Positions 1-6,552 are shown, numbered from the stretch's first letter. The stretch: DNA of 19,269 nt from Cellvibrionaceae bacterium (GCA_030597965.1 JAUVQU010000018.1:1-19269), one strand, 5' to 3'. Numbers and translations are program-made. The notes: a model not told the origin generated them from the sequence alone.

Positions 1-199
1 CAGTTTGTCCATTTATCTCCCCGACAACATGGCAAGATTCAAACACAGGATGAATATCACTGGATTTTGGCAGCTCATGCCTTAGAGCACACTTAAGTGT
101 CCAGCCTCTTTCGGCAGCAACCTGAGATACTGCTCTCCCCAAAAAACCGGTCGCCCCTGTTACCAGAACCTTTTCCTCTTTCTTTTTGTCATTAATCAT
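1..199 (-). CDS. NAD-dependent epimerase/dehydratase (extended SDR), N-terminal fragment
   Basis: The minus strand from the ATG at 199 stays open to the window edge, giving 66 codons; the C-terminal part lies outside. Residues 11-22 read VLVTGATGFLGR, the glycine-rich Rossmann motif (GxxGxxG) of extended SDR enzymes that epimerise, reduce or dehydrate nucleotide sugars. The following stretch, with an R after beta-2 and a VGEINGQT segment, resembles the UDP-glucose-4-epimerase-like reductases found in Pseudomonas O-antigen loci. An upstream in-frame ATG is ruled out because the ATG at 210 stops after four codons. The gene lies 196 bp downstream of ihfB on the same strand, the position where Pseudomonas carries its O-antigen cluster. 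I infer a role in surface polysaccharide precursor synthesis. The exact substrate cannot be told from this fragment. Confidence 0.8.
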   Translation of the reverse strand, partial: MINDKKKEEKVLVTGATGFLGRAVSQVAAERGWTLKCALRHELPKSSDIHPVFESCHVVGEINGQT

Positions 200-297
200 A
201 GCTTAACCATTTACCCTATTCTTTTACCCGCACCAAACTCTTTGAAGTCACCGTAAGCCACCAACTTAATACCCTGCACTGCTTTCAATATAAAGAC

Positions 298-375
298 AGC
301 AGGCAATAAAAATGCCTAGGAGGCCAAACCTGCTAGACATTATTTAATAACACTTGGGTACCAATATGTTGCCAA
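298..375 (-). promoter_or_regulatory. Candidate promoter and leader hairpin upstream of the epimerase gene
   Basis: On the minus strand TTGGCA (370-375) and TGTTAT (347-352) are separated by 17 bp, a plausible sigma70 pair (5/6 and 4/6). Just downstream an inverted repeat AGCAGG/CCTGCT (298-303 with 329-334) encloses a smaller hairpin GCCT-CCT-AGGC (314-324) followed by five T on the minus strand. The inner hairpin could be a weak ihfB terminator or an attenuating leader element of the polysaccharide operon. No ops/JUMPStart motif (GGCGGTAG) was seen. The rest of 200-395 shows nothing recognisable. Confidence 0.35.
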
Positions 376-395
376 AAGTTTCAATATTGGATAGC

Positions 396-692
396 TTATA
401 AGCCGTTCTGTAAACCCTCATTAACCCTGTCACGCAACTCTTTTCCCGGCTTAAAGTGCGGTACATATTTACCCATAAGCTCGACGGAATCACCCGTTTT
501 AGGGTTGCGACCGGTTCTCGGCGCACGATAATGCAGAGAAAAGCTGCCAAAGCCTCTAATCTCTATGCGCTCTCCCGTCGCCAGCACATCCGACATATGG
601 CTCAAGATTAACTTGACGGCTAATTCCACATCTCTAACGGATAATTGATACTGCTGCTCGGCAATACGCTCGATCAATTCTGATTTAGTCAT
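396..692 (-). CDS. ihfB: Integration host factor subunit beta
   Basis: The 98-residue product begins MTKSELIERIAEQQ and carries the HU/IHF DNA-binding-arm signature GFGSFSLHYRAPRTGRNPKTG (about residues 46-66), as in IhfB of about 94-98 residues. It pairs with IhfA to bend DNA at specific sites in the nucleoid and supports recombination, replication and sigma54 promoters. I chose the ATG at 692 rather than the GTG at 704: the family starts MTKSEL, and AGAAGG sits five bases upstream of this ATG. It follows rpsA on the same strand, as in most gammaproteobacteria, but a terminator and a separate promoter lie between them, so it is probably transcribed mainly on its own. The assignment is secure. 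Confidence 0.95.
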   Translation of the reverse strand: MTKSELIERIAEQQYQLSVRDVELAVKLILSHMSDVLATGERIEIRGFGSFSLHYRAPRTGRNPKTGDSVELMGKYVPHFKPGKELRDRVNEGLQNGL

Positions 693-731
693 GGCCCTTC
701 TCACACCAACTTAAGCTGTTGTTTTTAAAGG

Positions 732-783
732 AGTATAGGGTGAATAGGAAAACTGGGCAACCCCTTGGAAGTCACGTACTTCC
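732..783 (-). promoter_or_regulatory. ihfB promoter with an adjacent palindrome
   Basis: Minus-strand TTGCCC (755-760) and TATACT (732-737) are exactly 17 bp apart, predicting a start near 725 and a leader of about 33 nt before the ihfB ATG. Immediately upstream of the -35 box lies the inverted repeat GGAAGT-CACGT-ACTTCC (767-783), which could be an operator. It sits between the rpsA terminator and the promoter. The promoter call is moderately strong; the operator idea is inference. Confidence 0.55.
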
Positions 784-800
784 TCAATAGACAACACGCA

Positions 801-830
801 CAAAAAAGGCGATGCCACAATGGCACCGCC
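801..830 (-). terminator. Rho-independent terminator after rpsA
   Basis: The minus strand reads GGCGGTGCCA-TTG-TGGCATCGCC followed by six T (802-807). The ten-base-pair stem is complete with one G-U wobble. On the plus strand the same position is a C-A mismatch, so the element is built for minus-strand transcripts. It lies about 35 bp after the rpsA stop codon and separates rpsA from ihfB. Confidence 0.9.
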
Positions 831-865
831 CTTTAATTAACAACTCGACCTTTTGGGCCTAATTA

Positions 866-2542
866 TTAGTCCTTGCTATCCATCTGTGCCTTGATCAGGT
901 CACCCAATGTTGCAGCAGGAGCCACTACGGTTTTGGCTGAATGCTCTTTCATAGCAGCACGCTCAGCAGCACCGTCTTTCGACTTAACAGAAAGGTTAAT
1001 CGTACGATTCTTACGATCAATATTCAGGATTGCCGCTTCAACGGTGTCACCTACTTTCAGTGCATTACGAGCATCTTCAACCTTGTCGCGGCTGATTTCA
1101 GACGCTTTCAAAGTTGCTTCAACATCGTCAGCCAATACTATGATTGCAGCTTTAGCTTCAACTTCTTTAACAGTACCGGTTACGATGGAACCCTTATCGT
1201 TAGTCGCAACGTAGTCAGAGAATGGATCAGCATCTAACTGCTTGATACCAAGAGAGATACGCTCACGCTCTGGGTCGATTGCCAGGATAACAGTTTCCAG
1301 CTCATCACCTTTCTTGTACTTGCGCACGGCTTCTTCACCCGCGTCGTTCCAAGAAATATCAGACAAGTGAACCAAACCATCGATACCGCCGTCCAAGCCG
1401 ATGAAGATACCGAAGTCAGTAATAGACTTAATCTTACCGGAGATCTTGTCGCCTTTAGCAGACAAACGAGCAAACGCATCCCATGGATTTTCTTGACACT
1501 GCTTGATACCCAAGGAAATACGTCGACGATCTTCGTCGATATCAAGAACCATAACTTCCACTTCATCACCAAGGTTAACAACCTTAGATGGGTGGATGTT
1601 CTTGTTAGTCCAATCCATTTCAGAAACGTGAACCAGACCTTCAACGCCTTCTTCGATTTCAGCGAAACAGCCGTAATCAGTCAGGTTGGTTACTTTAGCG
1701 GTAGTGCGAGCACCCTCTGGGTAACGCTTGGTGATTTCTACCCATGGATCTTCACCCAATTGCTTCAAGCCTAGAGAAACACGGTTACGCTCACGGTCGA
1801 ATTTCAATACCTTAACGTCGATTTCCTGGCCTACTTCAACGATCTCGGAAGGATGCTTAATGCGCTTCCAAGCCATATCAGTGATGTGCAACAGACCGTC
1901 TACACCACCCAAATCTACGAAAGCACCATAGTCAGTCAGGTTCTTAACAATACCCTTAACAGCCATGCCTTCCTGCAGAGTAGCCAGCAGCTGGTCACGT
2001 TCAGCAGAGTTAGCCTGCTCCATAACAGCGCGACGAGAAACAACCACGTTGTTACGCTTTTGATCCAACTTGATTACTTTAAACTCAAGCTCTTTATTCT
2101 CTAGGTGAGCGGTGTCACGCACTGGGCGGATGTCAACCAAAGAACCCGGCAAGAAGGCACGGATGCCAGAAACGTCAACGGTGAAACCACCCTTAACCTT
2201 ACCGTTAATAATACCTTTAACTACTTCTTCAGCGGCGTGTGCAGCTTCAAGTACAGTCCAAGACTCAGCACGCTTAGCTTTTTCGCGAGACAACTTAGTC
2301 TCACCGAAACCGTCTTCGACGGATTCCAAGGCCACCTGAACTTCATCACCGATTTGAAGAGTGATTTCACCCTCTTCATTCAGGAATTGCTCAACGGGGA
2401 TTACGCCTTCAGATTTTAGACCGGCGTGTACAGTTACCCAGTCTTTATCAATGTCGATGACAACGCCGGTTATAATTGAACCAGGCACCATATCAACAGA
2501 CAATAAACTTTCTTCAAATAGATCCGCGAATGATTCGCTCAT
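866..2542 (-). CDS. rpsA: 30S ribosomal protein S1
   Basis: The 558-residue product starts MSESFADLFEESL and contains six consecutive S1 (OB-fold) RNA-binding domains, as in E. coli S1 (557 residues). Recognisable repeats include GIVKNLTDYGAFVDLGGVDG (third), AKVTNLTDYGCFAEIEEGVEG (fourth) and GKIKSITDFGIFIGLDGGIDG (fifth). The first two domains bind the ribosome and the others capture mRNA, allowing translation of structured or SD-poor messages. I chose the ATG at 2542 over the GTG at 2551: family proteins begin MSES/MTES, and the only SD-like run (AGGTG) is well spaced for 2542 only. It lies downstream of lapB with a 261-bp gap holding a structured leader, whereas the usual neighbour upstream is cmk. 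It ends in a strong terminator. Confidence 0.97.
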   Translation of the reverse strand: MSESFADLFEESLLSVDMVPGSIITGVVIDIDKDWVTVHAGLKSEGVIPVEQFLNEEGEITLQIGDEVQVALESVEDGFGETKLSREKAKRAESWTVLEAAHAAEEVVKGIINGKVKGGFTVDVSGIRAFLPGSLVDIRPVRDTAHLENKELEFKVIKLDQKRNNVVVSRRAVMEQANSAERDQLLATLQEGMAVKGIVKNLTDYGAFVDLGGVDGLLHITDMAWKRIKHPSEIVEVGQEIDVKVLKFDRERNRVSLGLKQLGEDPWVEITKRYPEGARTTAKVTNLTDYGCFAEIEEGVEGLVHVSEMDWTNKNIHPSKVVNLGDEVEVMVLDIDEDRRRISLGIKQCQENPWDAFARLSAKGDKISGKIKSITDFGIFIGLDGGIDGLVHLSDISWNDAGEEAVRKYKKGDELETVILAIDPERERISLGIKQLDADPFSDYVATNDKGSIVTGTVKEVEAKAAIIVLADDVEATLKASEISRDKVEDARNALKVGDTVEAAILNIDRKNRTINLSVKSKDGAAERAAMKEHSAKTVVAPAATLGDLIKAQMDSKD

Positions 2543-2640
2543 TAAAAACACCTACAAAAAATGCAGCACATATTGGTGGCCAACGAATAGTTTTAGGGCG
2601 ACACCAATTTGCTCTACCACGTTGCCAGATACGTGGGCCG
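2543..2640 (-). promoter_or_regulatory. Structured rpsA mRNA leader (probable S1 autoregulation site)
   Basis: On the minus strand two stem-loops precede the rpsA start. The first has CCACGT/ACGTGG arms (2617-2622 with 2631-2636) and an 8-nt loop. The second has ATTGGTG/CACCAAT arms (2572-2578 with 2602-2608), extended inward by GCC/GGC past a 2-nt bulge. AU-rich single-stranded stretches follow up to a poor SD. In E. coli the rpsA leader is known to fold into hairpins separated by AU-rich segments and to be repressed by free S1; I infer the same here. A TTGACT box at 2677-2682 may be a -35, but its -10 spacing is poor (18-20 bp). Confidence 0.5.
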
Positions 2641-2803
2641 ATTAATAAATAGAATACCGATTACCACAACTGGCCAAGTCAATCGGTGTTCCAACCGCAA
2701 CCCACACAAACAAGTGATAGGTCTACAGCGGCGAGGGATACTACCAAAAAGGAGCGGTAAGAGCAACTTTAGAGAGAAAAAATAGCAACATTAACGGGAG
2801 GTA

Positions 2804-3985
2804 TTACTGAATATTCTTGATACTAGCCCAGGTCTTACAACCCGGGCACAACCAGTGCATCCGCTGGCCAGAAAAACCGCACCTTTTGCAGCGATATTGG
2901 GGCGCCCGGCTCTGCAGGTGCCTAATCACTTGATCCGCCATTTGTATCGACTCCGAAGCCGAACCTGTAGCTGACCCCATTGATGAAAGCTGGAGCGCAA
3001 GCATTTGCCCTACCGCCCTTAAGCTTGGGCTCTCCTGAATCGCTTCGCCAATGTATAAAGCAGCCGCCTCAACACCCTCATCCCTCTCAATAAAGTGTGC
3101 AATGGCCAGCCTAATCGACCAATCAGCATGATCACGCTGAAGAACCTGAAGGTAATTCTGAAAATCCTGGTCTTTAGTCAATACCGAGTAGCTTTTCCCT
3201 AATAACGTGATCGCTTCGGAAATATATTGAGGCTGCTGCTGAGGGACTTGCTTTAACGCTTTAATGGCCTCTTCATGGTGATTCAGCCTTTGCTCCAACT
3301 CTGCAAGCAACAAACTTGAACGGGCCGACGATTTATCCACATCCACTGCGGAGCGCAAATGTCTGCGAGCAACCAGATAATCATCACAAGCAATGGCCTC
3401 TGCTGCCGCTTCACAGTAGAAATGCCCCTGAATAATTCGCCACTCATCCGGCAACCGAGTAAAACGGCGACCCGCTAACTTATTGATCGTCTCAACACCC
3501 TTTAGCCACTCTTTCTCGTCTCGATAAATCTCAATCAGATACTCAAGGCATTCAGTGCGAAGTGCGGGCTGAACCTCGGGAACCAGCTCCTGCAGTAATG
3601 TTTCTGCCCTATCTAATAATCCTGATTTCACATAATCACGAGCCAATTCCAACTGCACCTGCTGTGCTTGCTCATAGGATAGCCCGGGACGGGCAAGAAG
3701 GTTCTGATGGATTTTGATGGCGCGACTCACTTCGCCGCGCTTTCTGAGCAGGTTACCTAACGCCAGATGCGTCTCTAAGGTTTCGGCATTAACCTCCAAA
3801 GCTTCCATGAAGGTATCAATGGCCGCATCCTGCTGCTCATTCAACAAGTAATTCAGCCCGCGGATATAATGCGCTTGAACACCACTTACAGTGCCGCTCT
3901 TGGTCGCTAATTTCGATCGTCGTCCAAGCCAATAACCTATTGCCACAGCCAGTGTTAGCAACAGCAATATCAGTAGATCAAGCAC
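2804..3985 (-). CDS. lapB: Lipopolysaccharide assembly protein B (TPR, rubredoxin-like)
   Basis: This is a 393-residue homologue of LapB/YciM (about 389 residues in E. coli), an inner-membrane anchored cytoplasmic regulator that tunes LPS synthesis by promoting FtsH degradation of LpxC. Seen here: an N-terminal membrane helix (residues 2-19), then GRRSK, a long run of TPR-type helical repeats (about 35-330), and a C-terminal metal site CKRCGF...CPGC with cysteines 366, 369, 380 and 383. The start codon is GTG at 3985; the sequence MLDLLILLLL fits the family, and no better start exists. It follows lapA by 31 bp. It stands directly upstream of rpsA, an unusual placement because lapAB normally follow ihfB. 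Confidence 0.95.
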   Translation of the reverse strand: MLDLLILLLLTLAVAIGYWLGRRSKLATKSGTVSGVQAHYIRGLNYLLNEQQDAAIDTFMEALEVNAETLETHLALGNLLRKRGEVSRAIKIHQNLLARPGLSYEQAQQVQLELARDYVKSGLLDRAETLLQELVPEVQPALRTECLEYLIEIYRDEKEWLKGVETINKLAGRRFTRLPDEWRIIQGHFYCEAAAEAIACDDYLVARRHLRSAVDVDKSSARSSLLLAELEQRLNHHEEAIKALKQVPQQQPQYISEAITLLGKSYSVLTKDQDFQNYLQVLQRDHADWSIRLAIAHFIERDEGVEAAALYIGEAIQESPSLRAVGQMLALQLSSMGSATGSASESIQMADQVIRHLQSRAPQYRCKRCGFSGQRMHWLCPGCKTWASIKNIQ

Positions 3986-4016
3986 GCTTAAACACTCTGC
4001 CGCAGTTCATATAAGC

Positions 4017-4331
4017 TTATGATTTTACCAGCGGCTTTTTACGCAACCGCTCAAGCTCTTTCTCGGCCGCAAGCAACTTCCGCTGAAGCCTTAGCTGCCT
4101 GGCTCGCAAATTAATTATAGGGAAAATACTCGCCAAAAAGCCCAACAAGACACCAAACGTAAGCGCCAGCGCAATCACAACACCTAAAGTCATTTCCGGC
4201 ATATCAAAACCCAACAATATGACCCGAACACCCTGAGTGTTATCGGCACTAAACCAAATACCAAGCATCACCAGAAAAACAACCAGTAATATCAGTACTA
4301 TTCTTTTAACCCACAGAATCACCTTTGCCAC
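4017..4331 (-). CDS. lapA: Lipopolysaccharide assembly protein A
   Basis: The 104-residue protein has two membrane helices (about residues 8-27 and 47-70) separated by a short loop containing N-T-Q-G and an LLG segment, then a basic, coiled tail RARQLRLQRKLLAAEKELERLRKK. This is the LapA/YciS (DUF1049) layout. LapA works with LapB at the inner membrane in LPS assembly. Translation starts at a GTG whose first base is the last base of the cmk stop codon (TAGTG). A very strong SD, GAGGAGGGG, lies inside the end of cmk, so cmk and lapA are probably translationally coupled. Placing lapA directly after cmk is not the arrangement I know from Pseudomonas or E. coli. Confidence 0.93.
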   Translation of the reverse strand: MAKVILWVKRIVLILLVVFLVMLGIWFSADNTQGVRVILLGFDMPEMTLGVVIALALTFGVLLGFLASIFPIINLRARQLRLQRKLLAAEKELERLRKKPLVKS

Positions 4332-4999
4332 TAAGACCCCTCCTCAACTCGAGCCAATATCACCTCAAGTACTTCATCAATACTCATCTCTGTACTGTCC
4401 AACTGAAGAGCATCAGCCGCAGCCACTAGCGGCGAGCTATTACGCTCCATATCACGCCTATCCCTTTCATTGATATCCAATAAAATGGCGTCATAATCCG
4501 TTGCATTACCCGCCTGATCCAACTGTAAAACTCTACGACGAGCTCGCTCTTCTGCACTGGCCGTTAAAAAAACTTTTACCGCAGCGCCGGGGAAAACCGT
4601 TGTTCCCATATCTCGACCATCAGCCACCAAACCAGGTGCCTGAACAAAATTCCTCTGGAACTGTAACAACGCATCGCGAACCGGCTGACAAGCTGCAACC
4701 TTTGATGCATTCATACCGACATGCTCCTGACGAATAGCGCGGCTGACATCCTTTCCATCCAGGAGAGTAGCAACACCACTCTCGGTCACCTCAAACTTCA
4801 CGCTCATCGTCTCGGCAACATCTGCAAGCGCCTCAACATCGTCAAATGACACGGATTGAATTTCTGCCGCCAATGCTGTCAGACGATACAGAGCCCCACT
4901 GTCCAACAAGTGAAAGCCCAACCGGTCTGCTACCAATTGGCAGACGGTCCCCTTACCTGCACCACTGGGGCCATCAATCGTAATTACTGTCTCTGGCAT
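4331..4999 (-). CDS. cmk: Cytidylate kinase
   Basis: The product of 222 residues phosphorylates CMP and dCMP to the diphosphates using ATP, in the cytoplasm. The P-loop GPSGAGKGT is at residues 10-18, followed by the LDSGALYR nucleotide-binding motif and DGRDMGTTVFPGA, which binds CMP; the lid region carries ERARRR and RDRRDMERNSSPL. Length matches the family (about 225). I prefer the ATG at 4999 (MPETVITIDG) to that at 5005, because AGTAGAG is spaced six bases from the former and abuts the latter; the in-frame alternative adds two residues only. It is placed 24 bp after pyrF and overlaps lapA by one base, giving a pyrF-cmk-lapA-lapB unit that mixes pyrimidine synthesis with LPS control. Confidence 0.96.
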   Translation of the reverse strand: MPETVITIDGPSGAGKGTVCQLVADRLGFHLLDSGALYRLTALAAEIQSVSFDDVEALADVAETMSVKFEVTESGVATLLDGKDVSRAIRQEHVGMNASKVAACQPVRDALLQFQRNFVQAPGLVADGRDMGTTVFPGAAVKVFLTASAEERARRRVLQLDQAGNATDYDAILLDINERDRRDMERNSSPLVAAADALQLDSTEMSIDEVLEVILARVEEGS

Positions 5000-5023
5000 A
5001 AACATCTCTACTAAAAACTGTCG

Positions 5024-5734
5024 TTAACTGGCAATAGATTCTGCAATGGCTGCACACACAGCCACTGGATCTGCCGCCTGAGTAATTGGCCTTCCGATAA
5101 CAAGATAATGACTGCCCAGCTCAATAGCCTGATCAGGCGTCACAATCCGGCGCTGATCATCAGCCTGACTGTTCGCCGGGCGAATTCCTGGCGTAACCAA
5201 ACAAAAATCCTGGCCAAGCTGCTCCCTTAACATTGACGACTCCTGAGCAGAGCAGACAACACCATCCATGCCACTGCGCTGTGCAAGCGCAGCAAGATTT
5301 AACACCTGCTGTCGTGGCTCTTCAGAAATACCAATTCCATTTAAATCCGCTTGATCCATACTGGTCAGCACAGTGACAGCAATCAGCAGTGGATTTGGGC
5401 CTGCGCGCTTATCCAGCTCATTACGAGCAGCCACCATCATGCGCTCACCACCACTGGCATGAACGTTAGTCATCCAAACACCCAGTTCAGCCGCCGCTTT
5501 AACAGCTTTAGCGCAGGTGTTGGGAATATCATGAAATTTCAAATCCAGAAACACATCAAAACCACGCTGCATTAAAGCCTCAACCACCTGCGGCCCTGCA
5601 CTGGTAAAAAGCTCCTTGCCGACTTTCATACGGCACAGCTTAGGGTCAAGACGGTCAGCCATGGCAAGGCATGCCGCTTGATCATCAAAGTCCATAGCGA
5701 CCAGTATTCTGGGGGGTGCTATCTGTTGATTCAT
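5024..5734 (-). CDS. pyrF: Orotidine 5'-phosphate decarboxylase
   Basis: The 236-residue protein converts OMP to UMP, the last step of de novo UMP synthesis. The active-site signature DLKFHDIPNT, which holds the catalytic Lys/Asp set, sits near residue 65, with K at KVGKELF before it. The C-terminal phosphate-binding segment reads GSHYLVIGRPITQA. It is a bacterial group I enzyme of the usual length. The ATG at 5734 is chosen; a second ATG two codons upstream (5740) lacks room for an SD, while AAGTGG lies six bases before 5734. It follows the ComEA-like gene, from which a terminator separates it, and is followed by cmk 24 bp later. In many gammaproteobacteria pyrF follows lapB, so its position ahead of cmk is a local rearrangement. 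Confidence 0.96.
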   Translation of the reverse strand: MNQQIAPPRILVAMDFDDQAACLAMADRLDPKLCRMKVGKELFTSAGPQVVEALMQRGFDVFLDLKFHDIPNTCAKAVKAAAELGVWMTNVHASGGERMMVAARNELDKRAGPNPLLIAVTVLTSMDQADLNGIGISEEPRQQVLNLAALAQRSGMDGVVCSAQESSMLREQLGQDFCLVTPGIRPANSQADDQRRIVTPDQAIELGSHYLVIGRPITQAADPVAVCAAIAESIAS

Positions 5735-5830
5735 ACACATCCACTTAAACGTTATTTATCTGAAAACTGGCAACCAGACACCATCACATGACCATAACAT
5801 TGATTAATTTATTTCGACCAGCCAAAAACC

Positions 5831-5854
5831 AAAAAACCCAGCATACGCTGGGTT
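5831..5854 (-). terminator. Rho-independent terminator after the ComEA-like gene
   Basis: The minus strand reads AACCCAGC-GTAT-GCTGGGTT followed by further T residues (5831-5836, then a second T-run after GG). The eight-base-pair stem is perfect. It lies about 60 bp beyond the ComEA-like stop codon and about 100 bp before pyrF, so pyrF needs its own promoter in 5741-5830; I could not single one out. Confidence 0.85.
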
Positions 5855-5911
5855 AAAATATAAGTTAAATTCTAACCTGCCAGCTAAGCAACAACCAGCA
5901 GAAACCTTAAA

Positions 5912-6217
5912 TTATTCCAACAAAATAAGATGACGGTTTTTCTCTAACGTAGACTCACCAACACCTTTTACCTCAACTAACTCATCAGCACTCCCAAAAT
6001 CACCGTACTCTTCCCGCCAAGCTACAATGGCCTCTGCACGCTTTAAGCCAATACCCTTTAAATTAGTTGCAATTTCCAGGGCATTTGCCTGATTGATATT
6101 GACCGGTTGCGAATCTCCCGGTGGCTCAGCCATACTTGCCGAAGCTAAACCAACAGTCAGGCAAAACACCATCAACAACCGAATAAAAACCTTCTGAAAC
6201 ATCTCATCCTTGATCAT
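5912..6217 (-). CDS. ComEA-like helix-hairpin-helix protein, exported
   Basis: This is a 101-residue protein with a signal peptide (basic start, hydrophobic run about residues 10-25, likely cleavage after SASMA) and one HhH2 domain in the mature part: VNINQANALEIATNLKGIG, AEAIVAWREEYGDFGSADEL and VKGVGESTLEKNR. Short, exported single-domain ComEA proteins bind DNA non-specifically in the periplasm and help DNA uptake in competent gammaproteobacteria; that role here is inference. The ATG at 6217 has AAGGA six bases upstream. A second ATG at 6202 is possible but would shorten the basic region. The gene begins only about 30 bp after the terminator of the proposed small RNA, so its promoter must overlap that RNA gene or it relies on read-through. 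In Pseudomonas a comEA-type gene also lies close to pyrF. Confidence 0.88.
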   Translation of the reverse strand: MIKDEMFQKVFIRLLMVFCLTVGLASASMAEPPGDSQPVNINQANALEIATNLKGIGLKRAEAIVAWREEYGDFGSADELVEVKGVGESTLEKNRHLILLE

Positions 6218-6247
6218 AATCCATCCTTAAAAAGCTAATTAAGAGTC

Positions 6248-6282
6248 AAAAAAAACGGTCACCTACACAATGCAGGTGACCG
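6248..6282 (-). terminator. Strong terminator of the candidate small RNA
   Basis: On the minus strand a perfect nine-base-pair stem CGGTCACCT/AGGTGACCG (arms 6274-6282 and 6256-6264, nine-base loop) is followed at once by eight T (6248-6255). It cannot serve aroA, which already has its own terminator about 240 bp upstream, so it implies a separate transcript in between. Confidence 0.93.
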
Positions 6283-6415
6283 TGAGTCCGCCATGCTTTC
6301 AATGAACGAATAAACATTAATACGCATCCATGCAATTACATAGCGAGTACTGCCAAGGCCATCCTAGCCAAGCGTGCTTCCTTGCTGGCATCCATGCCGC
6401 ACTCCTATCCTGCTA
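6248..6415 (-). ncRNA. Candidate Rsm/Csr-family small RNA (RsmA/CsrA decoy)
   Basis: This non-coding stretch between the aroA and ComEA terminators carries seven GGA motifs on the minus strand (plus-strand TCC at 6287, 6327, 6362, 6379, 6391, 6403 and 6408). Three match the RsmA/CsrA consensus CANGGANG exactly: CATGGATG at 6389-6396 and 6325-6332, and CAAGGAAG at 6377-6384. The first lies in a hairpin GGCA-TGGA-TGCC (6387-6398), the second in a longer stem with TAAT/ATTA arms (6318-6338); both expose GGA in a four-base loop. A third GGA is enclosed by GGC/GCC. The RNA ends in a strong terminator, and a GacA-like box lies upstream. RsmX/Y/Z and CsrB sequester RsmA/CsrA this way. The 5' end is uncertain (about 6405-6420). 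No long reading frame is present; a leader/attenuator of the ComEA gene is the main alternative. Confidence 0.7.
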
Positions 6416-6455
6416 AAACACTCAACATTACGCTACAAGATATCACTCTATGTCA

Positions 6456-6473
6456 CGTAAGATATATCCTACA
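6456..6473 (-). promoter_or_regulatory. GacA-type upstream activating sequence
   Basis: The minus strand reads TGTAGG-ATATAT-CTTACG, ten of twelve matches to the GacA consensus TGTAAG-N6-CTTACA with the correct six-base spacer. It lies about 45-60 bp upstream of the GGA-rich RNA, the distance expected for GacA-dependent rsm genes. The downstream -10 is weak (TAATGT at 6425-6430 is one candidate), as is usual for activator-dependent promoters. Confidence 0.65.
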
Positions 6474-6497
6474 GTCTCACCTCTATATTGCCACTCA

Positions 6498-6524
6498 CAA
6501 AAAAACGAGCCGAAGCTCGTTTTT
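6498..6524 (-). terminator. Terminator after tyrA-aroA (possibly bidirectional)
   Basis: Minus strand: ACGAGC-TTCG-GCTCGT flanked by A and T runs (stem extends to 6501-6510 with 6515-6524). The C(UUCG)G tetraloop is exceptionally stable on the minus-strand RNA. It begins about 30 bp after the aroA stop codon and closes the gyrA-pheA-tyrA/aroA block. T-runs on both sides would allow function in either direction. Confidence 0.9.
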
Positions 6525-6552
6525 ATATCACCCGCATTACACACCTTACCGA

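Noticed and set aside
200..395. ops/JUMPStart element expected before polysaccharide operons
   Set aside because: No GGCGGTAG-like core was found on the minus strand of this gap.
6338..6396. A 19-codon frame (MDASKEARLARMALAVLAM) on the minus strand inside the candidate small RNA
   Set aside because: Its start lies in the GGCA-TGGA-TGCC hairpin and no proper SD spacing is evident; the GGA loops and terminator fit a non-coding RNA better. A dual-function RNA cannot be excluded.
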